DNA from: CALINF01 sp039980455
Lineage (GTDB): Bacteria; Pseudomonadota; Gammaproteobacteria; Pseudomonadales; Halieaceae
Assembly (NCBI GenBank): GCA_039980455.1
Contig: JBDXCG010000004.1
Coordinates: 806,001 to 870,000, forward strand
Direction of reading: 5' to 3'
DNA: 64,000 nucleotides
The notes under the pieces were generated by a model, which saw only the letters and a program-made list of their open reading frames with translations, was not told the DNA's origin and did no database searches. Both the position numbers and the translations under genes were made by a program. Below, piece by piece: positions 24,050 to 33,156 of this stretch. Positions within the stretch are counted from its first letter, which is position 1. Each line of letters begins with the position of its first letter.

Positions 24050-25111
24050 ATGCAGCCCTCGCAAGGGAACAGGTCTGCTGTTAATGACTGGCGTAGTTCG
24101 GGAGAGTTCTTTATCCCGAACCTGTGCGCACCACGACAGGTATTTGTCATGGTGCTGCTGTCTGAGTTGATGGTGTTGGTCTATGCGCTTGCAGTCAGTG
24201 ACTTACCCCTCTTCAACTGGGACGTGCTCGCGCTGTCGTCACTCTTTGTGCAGTGGGTAGTGTTGTTGTCAGCAGCGTTTCTGTGCCTGCTGCGCGAAGC
24301 GTTCTCACGGCAAAGCTTATTGGTGGCAAGCGCAGGAAGCCTCCTGATCGTTATTGTTGTCACGATTGTCAGCAGTCTGGCGGCCCGCACTTTCTTTCCG
24401 GGATATACCACACTCACGCAAAGTCACTGGTGGCTTGCGCGCAACGTGATGATCGCACTGGTGTTGTCCGGGGTCGTCTTGCGCTACTTCTATTTACAAC
24501 AGCAAATCACGCTGAAAGAGCGCGCTGAGCTGCAGGCGCGTCTTGATGCGCTGCGCAATCGCATTCGTCCCCATTTCTTGTTCAATACCATGAACAGCAT
24601 CGCCAGTCTCATAGAATCGCGACCTGCTGCAGCTGAGCAGGCTGTGGAGGACCTCTCAGAACTATTTCGCGCCAGCCTGCAGGAGTCGGAAATTGACGCG
24701 ACCGTCGCCGACGAAGTGCGGTTGTGCGAACTCTACCTGGGTATAGAGCAGCTTCGCCTGGGCGAGCGGCTGTGCGTTCAGTGGCAGGTGGCGGAGGATG
24801 TGCGCAGTGCATCGATGCCGTCACTCATCCTGCAGCCATTGGTCGAAAACGCTATCTATCATGGTATCGCGCAGATTCCTGCTGGCGGCACGGTACGTAT
24901 AGAAATCAGCGCTAGAGAAGACAATATCTGTGTGCGGGTACAGAACCCCTTGCCAGCGGCGGCGCCACCCAGCAGCGGCCACCATATGGCGGTCACCAAC
25001 ATAGAGCAGCGGCTAACGGGGCTGTATGAGTCGAGTGCCTCACTACAAGTAGAGCGAGCTCATGATCAATACTCGGTCACCATGTCTTATCCCGCGCAGG
25101 GCGAGTTGTGA
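24050..25111 (+). CDS. algZ: Sensor histidine kinase, AlgZ/FimS (LytS-type) family
   Basis: A 353-residue membrane kinase. Four predicted helices span roughly residues 32-150. The His_kinase domain has the phospho-acceptor in NRIRPHFLFNTMNSIASL, and a HATPase domain shows LVENAIYHGI. The G-box is altered: GHHMAVTNIEQRL instead of a GxGxGLxN form, as known for degenerate AlgZ/FimS proteins. GGGAG precedes the ATG. It overlaps the LytTR response regulator gene by 4 bases. In pseudomonads this pair controls twitching motility and alginate; targets here are unknown. Confidence 0.85.
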   Translation: MQPSQGNRSAVNDWRSSGEFFIPNLCAPRQVFVMVLLSELMVLVYALAVSDLPLFNWDVLALSSLFVQWVVLLSAAFLCLLREAFSRQSLLVASAGSLLIVIVVTIVSSLAARTFFPGYTTLTQSHWWLARNVMIALVLSGVVLRYFYLQQQITLKERAELQARLDALRNRIRPHFLFNTMNSIASLIESRPAAAEQAVEDLSELFRASLQESEIDATVADEVRLCELYLGIEQLRLGERLCVQWQVAEDVRSASMPSLILQPLVENAIYHGIAQIPAGGTVRIEISAREDNICVRVQNPLPAAAPPSSGHHMAVTNIEQRLTGLYESSASLQVERAHDQYSVTMSYPAQGEL

Positions 25112-25833
25112 AAATTCTGATTGTCGATGATGAACCCTTGGCACGTGAGCGCTTGCAACGCCTGGTAGGTAAGATCGAGCCGCAGGCCGAGTGTCTTCTG
25201 GTATCCAGTGGCGAGGAGGCTGTAGTTGCGGTCGCAAGCCATGAGCCAGATTTGCTACTACTGGATATCCGGATGCCGGGTATGGATGGGATAGAGGTGG
25301 CAACGCGAGTAGAAGCCTTGCATCAGCCTCCAGCAATCATTTTTTGTACCGCCTACGATGAATACGCTTTGGAAGCACTGCGCCACCAGGCGGTAGCCTA
25401 TTTGTTGAAGCCAATTCGGGAGGCAGACTTATCGAGGGCGCTGGCGAGCGCAGGCCGAGTTAATCGGGTGCAGTTGGCGGCCTTGCGAGATGGGCCTATA
25501 GATGCCCGAACAACGGTTAGCAGTCAGACTCATCGCGGCATCGAAACGATGCCAGTAGCAGCCGTACGCTGCTTTTTGGCAGAACAAAAGTACGTGAGCG
25601 CCTATGGCGCCGATCAGGAATTGTTGTTACCCGATACGCTTAAGGATCTTGAAACTGAGTTCTCAGATCGGTTCGTACGGGTGCATCGCAACGCTCTGGT
25701 ATCACTTGCGCATATCGAACGACTGGCCAAGGGAGACGAAGGCTGGTGCGTGGAGCTCGACGGGGTGGCGGTGCGTCCTGCGGTGAGCCGTCGCCATCTG
25801 GCAGAGGTAAAAGCACGCCTGCTGGAACGCTGA
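25108..25833 (+). CDS. algR: LytTR family response regulator, AlgR-like
   Basis: A 241-residue regulator. The receiver domain begins MKILIVDDEPLARERLQRLV, with the phospho-accepting Asp53 in LLLLDIRMPG and the conserved Lys in AYLLKPI. A C-terminal LytTR DNA-binding domain includes VRCFLAEQKYVSAYG and RFVRVHRNALVSLAHI. It starts with GTG overlapping the algZ stop (GTGA). The location immediately before hemC is conserved with P. aeruginosa algR. Confidence 0.88.
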   Translation: MKILIVDDEPLARERLQRLVGKIEPQAECLLVSSGEEAVVAVASHEPDLLLLDIRMPGMDGIEVATRVEALHQPPAIIFCTAYDEYALEALRHQAVAYLLKPIREADLSRALASAGRVNRVQLAALRDGPIDARTTVSSQTHRGIETMPVAAVRCFLAEQKYVSAYGADQELLLPDTLKDLETEFSDRFVRVHRNALVSLAHIERLAKGDEGWCVELDGVAVRPAVSRRHLAEVKARLLER

Positions 25834-25867
25834 TTTATCCCCGGCGACGACAGCCCGGTGATGGCGC

Positions 25868-25876
25868 TGGTATAAT
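25868..25876 (+). promoter_or_regulatory. Extended -10 promoter upstream of hemC
   Basis: TGGTATAAT combines a perfect TATAAT with the TG extension, 40 bases upstream of the hemC ATG. No good -35 box is visible at the standard distance, which extended -10 promoters tolerate. It would separate the hem operon from algZR. Confidence 0.55.
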
Positions 25877-25915
25877 CGCTGCTTCTGACTGCTACACCTA
25901 GCAAGGCTGTATCTC

Positions 25916-26845
25916 ATGCCCTCAAAGCTCACGATCGCAACCCGGGAAAGTCCGCTCGCCCTCTGGCAGGCACATTATGTGCAGGCTCGTTTAGAGGAGG
26001 CGCACCCCGATCTACAGGTAACTCTGCTCGGTATGACGTCGCGGGGCGATCAACTGCTGGATGTTCCGTTGGCAAAAGTGGGCGGGAAAGGCCTTTTTGT
26101 CAAAGAGTTGGAAACCGCTCTTTTGGACGGAAGTGCTGATATTGCAGTGCATTCGATGAAAGACGTACCGATGGAATTCCCTGAGGGCCTGGGGTTGAGC
26201 GTTATTTGTGAGCGAGAGGACCCTACTGACGCCTTCGTGAGCAATCATTTTTCGGGGTTGTCTGAGCTACCGCCAGGTAGTGTAGTGGGAACGTCGAGCC
26301 TGCGCCGAGAGTGCCAGCTGCGTGCGCGGCGCCCAGATTTGCAGGTGAAATTCTTAAGAGGCAATGTGAATACGCGATTGCGCAAGCTTGATGATGGGGA
26401 GTACGACGCAATTATACTCGCCAGCGCGGGGCTGATTCGCCTGGAGATGTCTGGGAGGATTCGCGAAGCACTGGCCGTCGAAGATTCTTTGCCTGCAGGT
26501 GGTCAGGGGGCGGTTGGCATCGAACTGCGCATGTCAGACGAACGGGTGCAGAATCTATTGACACCACTGCATCATGAGCCCACCGCGCAGAGAGTACGCG
26601 CAGAGAGGGCAGTAAACCGACATTTACAGGGCGGCTGTCAGGTGCCCATCGCCTGCTACGCGGATTTCACCGCTGAGGGCACGCTGTATCTGCGGGCGCT
26701 TGTGGGAAGCCCGGATGGGAGCAAGGTGTTGCGCGCAGAGGCAACCGGTGATCCTCAAGAAGGCGAGGCTATTGGTGTGGCTGTGGCGACTCAATTGCTG
26801 GAGCAGGGCGCGGGAGCGATATTGGCCCAAGTCAATGTCGACTAA
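25916..26845 (+). CDS. hemC: Hydroxymethylbilane synthase (porphobilinogen deaminase)
   Basis: A 309-residue cytosolic enzyme that polymerises four porphobilinogens. It shows the N-terminal LTIATRESPLALWQAHYV, SRGDQLLDVPLAKVGGKGLF, and the Cys in LQGGCQVPIACYA that carries the dipyrromethane cofactor (about residue 243). Full length. The 3' end overlaps hemD by 11 bases, so the two are translationally coupled. Confidence 0.96.
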   Translation: MPSKLTIATRESPLALWQAHYVQARLEEAHPDLQVTLLGMTSRGDQLLDVPLAKVGGKGLFVKELETALLDGSADIAVHSMKDVPMEFPEGLGLSVICEREDPTDAFVSNHFSGLSELPPGSVVGTSSLRRECQLRARRPDLQVKFLRGNVNTRLRKLDDGEYDAIILASAGLIRLEMSGRIREALAVEDSLPAGGQGAVGIELRMSDERVQNLLTPLHHEPTAQRVRAERAVNRHLQGGCQVPIACYADFTAEGTLYLRALVGSPDGSKVLRAEATGDPQEGEAIGVAVATQLLEQGAGAILAQVNVD

Positions 26846-27611
26846 GCATTCGGTTTGTATTACGCGCCCGGCGGGGCAGGCCAAGGCGTTGTCTGCTGCG
26901 TTGGCGCAAGCTGGCGTGCAGGCTATCAGTCAGCCGCTGCTGGCTATTGAGCCCTTACCAGAGATACCGCAGACAGTGCGTAGCCGGGTATTGGCACTGG
27001 ATGAGTACCAGCACATCATTTTTGTTAGCCTCAACGCCGTGCAATTTGGCATGGAGCTCATTACCGATTATTGGCCGCAGTTACCGCAAGGTCTGCATTG
27101 GTATAGCGTGGGCAGTGCAACGGCTGCTGCGTTAGATGATTTTGGTGTACGCGCTGCGTTTCCACCCCAAAACATGAGCAGCGAGGGACTGCTACAAATG
27201 GATGCGCTGCAGTCGGTGGCAGGTGATCGCGTTTTAATCGTGCGAGGCGAGGGTGGACGTACTACGTTGCGCGAAACATTGCTGGCGCGGGGGGCGAGGG
27301 TGGACGATCTTCCCTGCTACCGCCGCACTACTCCCGCCTATATCCCGGGCAGCTTTCTAAAAGCACTGGATAACGCATCAGTAGGGCTTCTGGTTGTCAC
27401 CAGTAGCGAGGGATTGGCCAATTTATTGGCATTGCTTAGCCCGGAAGAAACCACTAACTTACAGGTTAGGGCGCTGTTGGTATCGTCAGAGCGTGTTGCC
27501 GACCAGGCCAAAGAAGAAGGATTCAGGCATGTCCGAGTCGCGCGCAATGCATCGGATGCCGCTATTGTGGAAGCAGTACTGCAGTGGCAGAAAAATAGGA
27601 AGGAGCTGTGA
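26835..27611 (+). CDS. hemD: Uroporphyrinogen-III synthase
   Basis: A 258-residue enzyme closing hydroxymethylbilane to uroporphyrinogen III. The start ATG at 26835, inside the end of hemC, gives MSTKHSVCITRPAGQAKAL, the expected N-terminus. Later segments FVSLNAVQFG, VLIVRGEGGRTTLRETL and LVVTSSEGLANLL fit the HemD fold, a poorly conserved family. The stop overlaps nothing, and hemX begins at the next base. Confidence 0.9.
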   Translation: MSTKHSVCITRPAGQAKALSAALAQAGVQAISQPLLAIEPLPEIPQTVRSRVLALDEYQHIIFVSLNAVQFGMELITDYWPQLPQGLHWYSVGSATAAALDDFGVRAAFPPQNMSSEGLLQMDALQSVAGDRVLIVRGEGGRTTLRETLLARGARVDDLPCYRRTTPAYIPGSFLKALDNASVGLLVVTSSEGLANLLALLSPEETTNLQVRALLVSSERVADQAKEEGFRHVRVARNASDAAIVEAVLQWQKNRKEL

Positions 27612-28814
27612 GTGAGTAAGCGGGACGAAAACAAAGCGGTTGGCGATAGCGTCGACCCTGCAGCCGACAGCGCAGTTGATGCGGTGTCGAGCGCTGCGGC
27701 AAAGTCCGAAGACGCGTCTGAGCCAGAGCAATCCGTCGCTGCAAAGCCTACAAAAACTACGGTAAAAGAAACAGCTAACGCTGCAGACAAACCGCGCCGC
27801 TCGGGCTCCATTATCGGCTGGTTCGCACTGCTGTTGATAATCGGCATGGCCGTTGTTGCCTGGCTGGCAGTGGAGGAAGCCCAGAAGCGCGAAGTGGCTC
27901 TGCTGGACAGACTTATCGTGCTGGAATCTATCACCGATAACAAAGAGGACAGCCTTGCGCAGTTGGGTCAATCTTTTGATGGCCAGTTGCGCACGGGTAT
28001 CGCAGCGCTTGAGGGTCGTAACGCTGAGTTGGATGCTCGTATTGCACAGCTAGACAGTATGCTCTCGGAACAGCGTGCAGAGCTGGCACGTTTCTCCAGT
28101 AACGACCGAGAGAGCTGGCTGATGGCCGAAGCGGAGTATCTGCTGCGACTCGCCAACCAGCGGTTGATTATGACAGGCGATGCTGCCTCTGCCGTGAAAC
28201 TTATGTCTAGCGCAGATGAAATTCTGGTGGAGCTCGATGATGTGGGCCTGCATTCTGCGCGCGCTGCGATAGCAGCCGATTTGGCTGCGATTCGAGCGCT
28301 ACCTGAGATCGATACCCAGGGCCTTTACCTGCGGCTGGCTGCGTTAACGGAGCAGGCGAGTGGATTAGTTATTTTTGAGCTTCCTGAAGCTGATGAACGT
28401 ATTGCCGCGGCACCTGCCGATGACTGGCAAGGCCGGCTGCGCCAGGGCTACGAGGCTGCATTACAAAAACTGTCGGACTACATTGTGATTCGGCGGCGCG
28501 ATGTTCCCATGGAAGCATTGATGGATCCTCAATGGGAGGGAATGGTACGTCAGAACCTACGCATGTTGATTGAGCAGGCTCAGGTGGCTTTGCTGTCAGG
28601 GAACGCACGACTCTATCGCGAGAGCCTGCAACGCGCCGAGTATTGGGTGGGTCAATTTTTTGAATCTGATGAAGCTGCCTCACAGGCCATGGCGCGGGAA
28701 ATCCGCCTATTGCTGGATCAACCGGTAGCCGTCGAAATTCCGGATATTTCGCGATCCTTAAGTGCGCTCGACAATGCCATCGAGGCGCGTCTGTCGCGCG
28801 TGGAAGGTAGCTGA
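27612..28814 (+). CDS. hemX: HemX family membrane protein (uroporphyrinogen-III C-methyltransferase-like annotation)
   Basis: A 400-residue inner-membrane protein. The first 60 residues are acidic/Ala-rich and probably disordered; one transmembrane helix follows (about residues 67-90, IIGWFALLLIIGMAVVAWLA), then a coiled segment and a periplasmic helical HemX domain (WLMAEAEYLLRLANQRL). There is no methyltransferase domain, so the common database name is misleading. The role in haem synthesis is undefined. GTG start, directly abutting hemD, behind AGGAGCTGTGA. Confidence 0.88.
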   Translation: MSKRDENKAVGDSVDPAADSAVDAVSSAAAKSEDASEPEQSVAAKPTKTTVKETANAADKPRRSGSIIGWFALLLIIGMAVVAWLAVEEAQKREVALLDRLIVLESITDNKEDSLAQLGQSFDGQLRTGIAALEGRNAELDARIAQLDSMLSEQRAELARFSSNDRESWLMAEAEYLLRLANQRLIMTGDAASAVKLMSSADEILVELDDVGLHSARAAIAADLAAIRALPEIDTQGLYLRLAALTEQASGLVIFELPEADERIAAAPADDWQGRLRQGYEAALQKLSDYIVIRRRDVPMEALMDPQWEGMVRQNLRMLIEQAQVALLSGNARLYRESLQRAEYWVGQFFESDEAASQAMAREIRLLLDQPVAVEIPDISRSLSALDNAIEARLSRVEGS

Positions 28815-28816
28815 GT

Positions 28817-30058
28817 ATGCGTCGTCTGTTTTTTCTGATGCTAATCGCCCTGCTGGCAGGGGTTGGGGTCGTTGCGATTATAGAGACCGATCCTGGCTAT
28901 GTACTTGTCGCTTATGGCAATTACACGCTGGAGACCAGTCTTTGGGTGGGCCTCCTACTATTTTTTGTCTTTACCTTGCTGTTGTATGCCGTCGTCAGGC
29001 TGGTACGCCGTTTGCTCGCTGGTCAGACCTCGTTGGTCAACTGGTTTGGGGGGCGCCAAGCCCAGCGGTCATCGCGCCTTACTACCCGTGGATTGATCAA
29101 TTATATAGAGGGCAACTGGAGCAAAGCTCGGCAACAATTGCTCAAGGGCGTGAAAGGTAACGAGACACCACTAATGAACTACCTGGCGGCGGCGCGGGCG
29201 AGCGATTCGATGAATGAGCCAGACAAGGTGCGCGAATACCTTGGCGCCGCTGAAGCCGCCGACTCTAATGCGATAGTCGCCGTAGAAATTACAGAGGCCC
29301 AGATTAGGCTGGCGGCACAAGATTACGAGCAGGCGGTTAGTGTTCTTACGCGTGCCCGTCGCAATGCGGGCAAGCATCCGCAGGTTCTGACGCTTTTGTA
29401 TGAGGCTTATAGCGGCTTGGGTGATTGGTTGAACCTGCTGGAACTACTACCGGAGCTGCGCAAGCATCGCATCCTGTCGTCGGACGCGCTCGATAAACTT
29501 GAGCACGATGCTCAGACTCAGTTGCTGATCGAATCTCCAGCGGATAAAGACAAAACCGGATTGGACTATGTACAAGGGCGATGGCAGGCGCTGTCGGCCA
29601 ATCTCAAGAAAGACCCTGAACTGCTGCAAACCTACCTACGGCGTTTGATCGAGCTGGCAGCGTTTGATGAGGCTGAAAAGTTAACCATACGCTCGCTCAA
29701 GCATGAGTGGAGCGATCAGATGGCGTTGCTGTTTGGGCTTATCCAAGGCACAAACCCTGCCCGCCAACTCGCCCAGGCAGAGGGGTGGTTGGCCCAACAC
29801 GACAACAGCGCGGAATTGAAACTCACGCTGGGTCGGCTCGCCGCCCGTAACAAGCTGTGGGGCAAGGCTCGGGATTACTTTGAAAGCGCCTATAAACAGC
29901 AGCGCAGCAGTGAAGTGTGCGCCGAACTTGGACGGTTGTTAACAGCATTAGGTGAGCCCGGCGTTGCTGCTGCTTACTACCGTGAGGGCCTGCTGTTGAG
30001 AGAGGCTGATCTTCCTGACCTACCAATGCCGGATAAACTATTGCCTGCGGGGCGGTAA
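28817..30058 (+). CDS. hemY: HemY family TPR membrane protein
   Basis: A 413-residue protein. Two N-terminal helices (residues 1-22 and about 40-63) flank the conserved TDPGYVLVAYGNYTLETS. A cytoplasmic part built of TPR-like helical repeats follows (YLAAARASDSMNE, LTLGRLAARNKLWGKARDYF). It is the proteobacterial HemY of the hemCDXY operon, distinct from protoporphyrinogen oxidase HemY of Gram-positives. It starts 2 bases after the hemX stop. It converges with ubiD. Confidence 0.9.
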   Translation: MRRLFFLMLIALLAGVGVVAIIETDPGYVLVAYGNYTLETSLWVGLLLFFVFTLLLYAVVRLVRRLLAGQTSLVNWFGGRQAQRSSRLTTRGLINYIEGNWSKARQQLLKGVKGNETPLMNYLAAARASDSMNEPDKVREYLGAAEAADSNAIVAVEITEAQIRLAAQDYEQAVSVLTRARRNAGKHPQVLTLLYEAYSGLGDWLNLLELLPELRKHRILSSDALDKLEHDAQTQLLIESPADKDKTGLDYVQGRWQALSANLKKDPELLQTYLRRLIELAAFDEAEKLTIRSLKHEWSDQMALLFGLIQGTNPARQLAQAEGWLAQHDNSAELKLTLGRLAARNKLWGKARDYFESAYKQQRSSEVCAELGRLLTALGEPGVAAAYYREGLLLREADLPDLPMPDKLLPAGR

Positions 30059-30061
30059 TCC

Positions 30062-30108
30062 GGGAGCGAAATTCAATGGGGCTGTGATTTAGAGCCCCAG
30101 TTGCTCCC
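30062..30108. repeat. Nested inverted repeat at the hemY/ubiD convergence
   Basis: GGGAGC (30062-30067) pairs with GCTCCC (30103-30108), and inside it GGGGCT (30078-30083) pairs with AGCCCC (30093-30098). The ubiD stop codon lies in the inner loop. It could form a two-tier hairpin on either strand and may act as a transcript end for both genes, though neither strand has a T-run. Confidence 0.55.
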
Positions 30109-31573
30109 ACATCTCGTCCACTTTCTGTTTTACGTCATCGCTCATTACGATCGGCGTACCCCATTCACGATCCGTTTCCCCTGGCCATTTGTTGGTGGCA
30201 TCCATGCCAACCTTCGAACCCAGCCCTGCAACGGGTGAAGCAAAATCCAAATAGTCGATAGGCGTGTTGTCGACAAACGTGCAGTCTCTGCGCGGGTCCA
30301 TGCGGGTAGTCATTGCCCACACCACATCTTCCCAGTTACGGGCATCCACGTCCTCGTCGGTGACAATGATGAACTTGGTGTACATGAACTGGCGCAGAAA
30401 TGACCAAACCCCGAGCATGATACGTTTGGCATGGCCTGGGTATTCCTTGCGGATCGTGACGATGGCCATACGGTAGCTGCAACCCTCTGGTGGCAGATAG
30501 AAATCCACGATTTCAGGAAATTGCTTTTTCAAGATCGGCACGAAGACTTCATTGAGGGCCACGCCCAGTATGGCGGGTTCGTCTGGTGGCCTGCCGGTGT
30601 AGGTGCTGTGATAGATGGGCGCCTCGCGGCTGGTGATGGCCTCGATGGTGAACACGGGAAAGCGTTCTACCTCGTTGTAGTAACCCGTGTGATCGCCAAA
30701 AGGGCCTTCCTCCGCAAGTTCACCCGGCTCCAAATACCCCTCGAGGATATACTCCGCGGTGGCCGGCACCGTAAGACCGTGCTCGCGACAAAGCGGCGTA
30801 ACACACTCGGTGAGCTCAGTCTTGCTGCCCCGTAACAAACCAGCGAAAGCGTATTCTGACAAGCTGTCTGGTACGGGGGTAACCGCACCTAATGTTGTCG
30901 CCGGATCAGCGCCCAGCGCGACTGCAACGGGGTAGCGCTGGCCGGGATTCTGCAGTTGCCAGTCTCTATAATCCAGAGCGCCACCGCGATGCGATAGCCA
31001 GCGCATGATGAGTTTGTTCTTGCCAATCACCTGCATTCTATAGATGCCCAGATTTTGCCGTTCCTTGTTCGGCCCTCGTGTGATGACCAGCGGCCATGTC
31101 ACAAGGGGTCCGGCGTCACCCGGCCAGCAGGTTTGGATGGGCAGTTGCGACAGATCGACATCAGCGCCTTCGCGAACATGAAACTGACACGGCGCATTGC
31201 GGACAATTTTGGGCCCCATGTTCATTACTTGTTTGAGTATGGGGGCTTTGTCCCAGGCATCTTTCATGCCTTTGGGTGGGTCAGGTTGACGCAGGTACGC
31301 CAGGAGTTCGCCGATCTCGCGCAGCGCAGACACACTTTCTGCCCCCATTCCCAGCGCGACGCGATGCTCGGTGCCAAACAGATTGGCTAGCACCGGCACG
31401 TTTGAGCCGCGGGGATTTTCAAACAAAAGGGCGGGTCCACCGGCGCGCAGAGTACGATCTGCGATTTCGGTCATCTCAAGGTTTGGATCTACTTCAACGG
31501 TGATGCGTTTGAGCTCACCGCGTTTCTCCAGTGCGGCTATAAAGTCGCGCAGGTCGGTGTAATGTGCTGCCAA
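30089..31573 (-). CDS. ubiD: 4-hydroxy-3-polyprenylbenzoate decarboxylase UbiD
   Basis: A 494-residue enzyme that uses prenylated FMN to decarboxylate the polyprenylated hydroxybenzoate intermediate of ubiquinone. It opens MAAHYTDLRDFIAALEKRGE. Recognisable segments are RMQVIGKNKLIMRW, EGPFGDHTGYYN and DEDVDARNWEDVVWA. The start is TTG at 31573, placed 7 bases after a strong GGAGG. That GGAGG lies in the stem of a small hairpin (31580-31599). The gene follows rho by 67 bases in the conserved trxA-rho-ubiD order. Confidence 0.95.
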   Translation of the reverse strand: MAAHYTDLRDFIAALEKRGELKRITVEVDPNLEMTEIADRTLRAGGPALLFENPRGSNVPVLANLFGTEHRVALGMGAESVSALREIGELLAYLRQPDPPKGMKDAWDKAPILKQVMNMGPKIVRNAPCQFHVREGADVDLSQLPIQTCWPGDAGPLVTWPLVITRGPNKERQNLGIYRMQVIGKNKLIMRWLSHRGGALDYRDWQLQNPGQRYPVAVALGADPATTLGAVTPVPDSLSEYAFAGLLRGSKTELTECVTPLCREHGLTVPATAEYILEGYLEPGELAEEGPFGDHTGYYNEVERFPVFTIEAITSREAPIYHSTYTGRPPDEPAILGVALNEVFVPILKKQFPEIVDFYLPPEGCSYRMAIVTIRKEYPGHAKRIMLGVWSFLRQFMYTKFIIVTDEDVDARNWEDVVWAMTTRMDPRRDCTFVDNTPIDYLDFASPVAGLGSKVGMDATNKWPGETDREWGTPIVMSDDVKQKVDEMWEQLGL

Positions 31574-31579
31574 TGCCTA

Positions 31580-31599
31580 GCCTCCATCGATCAGGAGGC
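31580..31599 (-). promoter_or_regulatory. Hairpin containing the ubiD ribosome-binding site
   Basis: On the minus strand GCCTCC and GGAGGC form a 6-bp stem around an 8-base loop. The 3' arm is the ubiD Shine-Dalgarno sequence, so the folded form would hide it from the ribosome. Such a structure could lower or condition ubiD translation. Six base pairs is marginal. Confidence 0.5.
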
Positions 31600-31640
31600 A
31601 GTAGTATAGCGCGCTTGGTGGAGGGGGCGTGTTACTGGAT

Positions 31641-32909
31641 TTACTTGCGCTTCATCGACAGGAAGAATTCATCGTTGGTTTTTGTATCTTTAAGGCGATC
31701 CAACAGAAATTCGATGGCAGGCGTATCTTCCATGCCGTGCAATAGTTTGCGCAGTATCCACATGCGAGCCAGTTCTTCCTCACCCGTGAGCAGTTCTTCG
31801 CGACGAGTGCCAGAGCGGCGAATATTGATGGCGGGGTAAACGCGTTTCTCTGCCACCTTGCGATCCAGGTGCAGTTCCATGTTGCCCGTTCCTTTGAATT
31901 CCTCGTAGATCACTTCGTCCATCTTGGAGCCGGTGTCAATCAGAGCGGTGGCAATGATAGACAAGCTGCCGCCTTCCTCAATGTTTCTGGCCGCTCCGAA
32001 GAAGCGCTTGGGGCGTTCCAATGCATGAGCATCGACACCACCGGTGAGTACTTTGCCTGAGCTGGGGATAACGGTGTTGTAGGCGCGTGCCAAGCGGGTG
32101 ATGGAATCGAGCAGAATGACCACATCGCGTTTGTGCTCTACGAGTCGCTTGGCTTTTTCAATCACCATGTCTGCCACTTGTACATGGCGAGAGGGTGGTT
32201 CGTCGAATGTTGAGGCAACGACTTCGGCGCCTCGTACGCCCACGGAGCGCTGCATCTCCGTAACTTCTTCCGGGCGTTCATCTATGAGTAGAACGATGAT
32301 GTAGCATTCGGGATTGTTGCTGATGATGGCCTGAGCGATGCTCTGCATCATGATGGTTTTACCAGCCTTGGGCGGGGCCACCAAAAGTCCTCGCTGTCCC
32401 TTACCGATGGGCGCGACCAGATCGATAATTCTACCGGTTAGATCCTCAGAACTGCCGTTGCCTTTTTCCAGCGTCAGTCGCTCGTCTGGAAACAATGGCG
32501 TGAGGTTTTCAAACAGAATCTTGTGTTTGGAATTCTCAGGCTTATTGAAATTGACCTCGCCAACTTTTAGCAGCGCAAAATAGCGTTCGCTGTCTTTTGG
32601 TGGGCGAATCTTGCCGGAAATCGAATCACCTGTGCGCAGATTGAAGCGACGGATCTGGCTGGGTGACACATAGATATCATCGGGGCCCGCCAGATATGAA
32701 CCTTCTGCGGAGCGCAAGAAGCCGAAGCCGTCTTGTAGAATCTCCAGAACGCCGTCGCCGTAGATATCCTCTCCGCTCTTGGCGTGGCGCTTCAGGATCG
32801 CAAAAATGATGTCTTGCTTGCGCGAGCGCGCCATATTATCCAAGCCGATCTCTTTGGCTATATCGATCAGTTCTTGGGTGGATTTGGTTTTGAGGTCAGT
32901 TAGATTCAT
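31641..32909 (-). CDS. rho: Transcription termination factor Rho
   Basis: A 422-residue hexameric RNA helicase. It has the N-terminal Rho domain (MNLTDLKTKSTQELIDIAKE), a cold-shock-like RNA-binding fold (DGFGFLRSAEGSYLAG), Walker A APPKAGKT, Walker B VILLDSITRLARAYN and Q-loop GTGNMEL. Standard length, with no insertion in the N-terminal domain. A leader of about 247 bases precedes it (32910-33156), consistent with the autoregulated leader known for rho genes. Confidence 0.97.
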   Translation of the reverse strand: MNLTDLKTKSTQELIDIAKEIGLDNMARSRKQDIIFAILKRHAKSGEDIYGDGVLEILQDGFGFLRSAEGSYLAGPDDIYVSPSQIRRFNLRTGDSISGKIRPPKDSERYFALLKVGEVNFNKPENSKHKILFENLTPLFPDERLTLEKGNGSSEDLTGRIIDLVAPIGKGQRGLLVAPPKAGKTIMMQSIAQAIISNNPECYIIVLLIDERPEEVTEMQRSVGVRGAEVVASTFDEPPSRHVQVADMVIEKAKRLVEHKRDVVILLDSITRLARAYNTVIPSSGKVLTGGVDAHALERPKRFFGAARNIEEGGSLSIIATALIDTGSKMDEVIYEEFKGTGNMELHLDRKVAEKRVYPAINIRRSGTRREELLTGEEELARMWILRKLLHGMEDTPAIEFLLDRLKDTKTNDEFFLSMKRK

Positions 32910-33097
32910 AGAGTATTCTGGACTGTTGATTTGAGGCGGGAAAGAGTATGGGTAGGTGAAACAGAAGGCCGGTTGTGCCGACGTCTGGTCACGAAGTGTA
33001 AAATAATGTTGAATATCTGGGTTGGTTTTACCGCACAGGGATGTGCAGTTGGTTGAAATGTAGCACGCACAAAAAGACGCGTCTAGCGCTTTGGGAA

Positions 33098-33143
33098 TAA
33101 AAAATCTGAAGAAAACACCCCGCCTGAACCGGGTGCTTTCTTC
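33098..33143 (-). terminator. Terminator-like hairpin after trxA
   Basis: On the minus strand GAAGAAAGCACCC pairs imperfectly with GGGGTGTTTTCTTC, and the sequence AGATTTTTT follows. It starts about 14 bases after the trxA stop and lies in the leader of rho, so it should end most trxA transcripts while rho uses its own promoter. Confidence 0.7.
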
Positions 33144-33156
33144 GTATCGTTGCTAC

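Noticed and set aside
27338..27971. Open frames opposite hemD/hemX
   Set aside because: They cover the low-complexity, Ala/Ser-rich start of hemX and give Ser/Thr-rich translations typical of complement frames.
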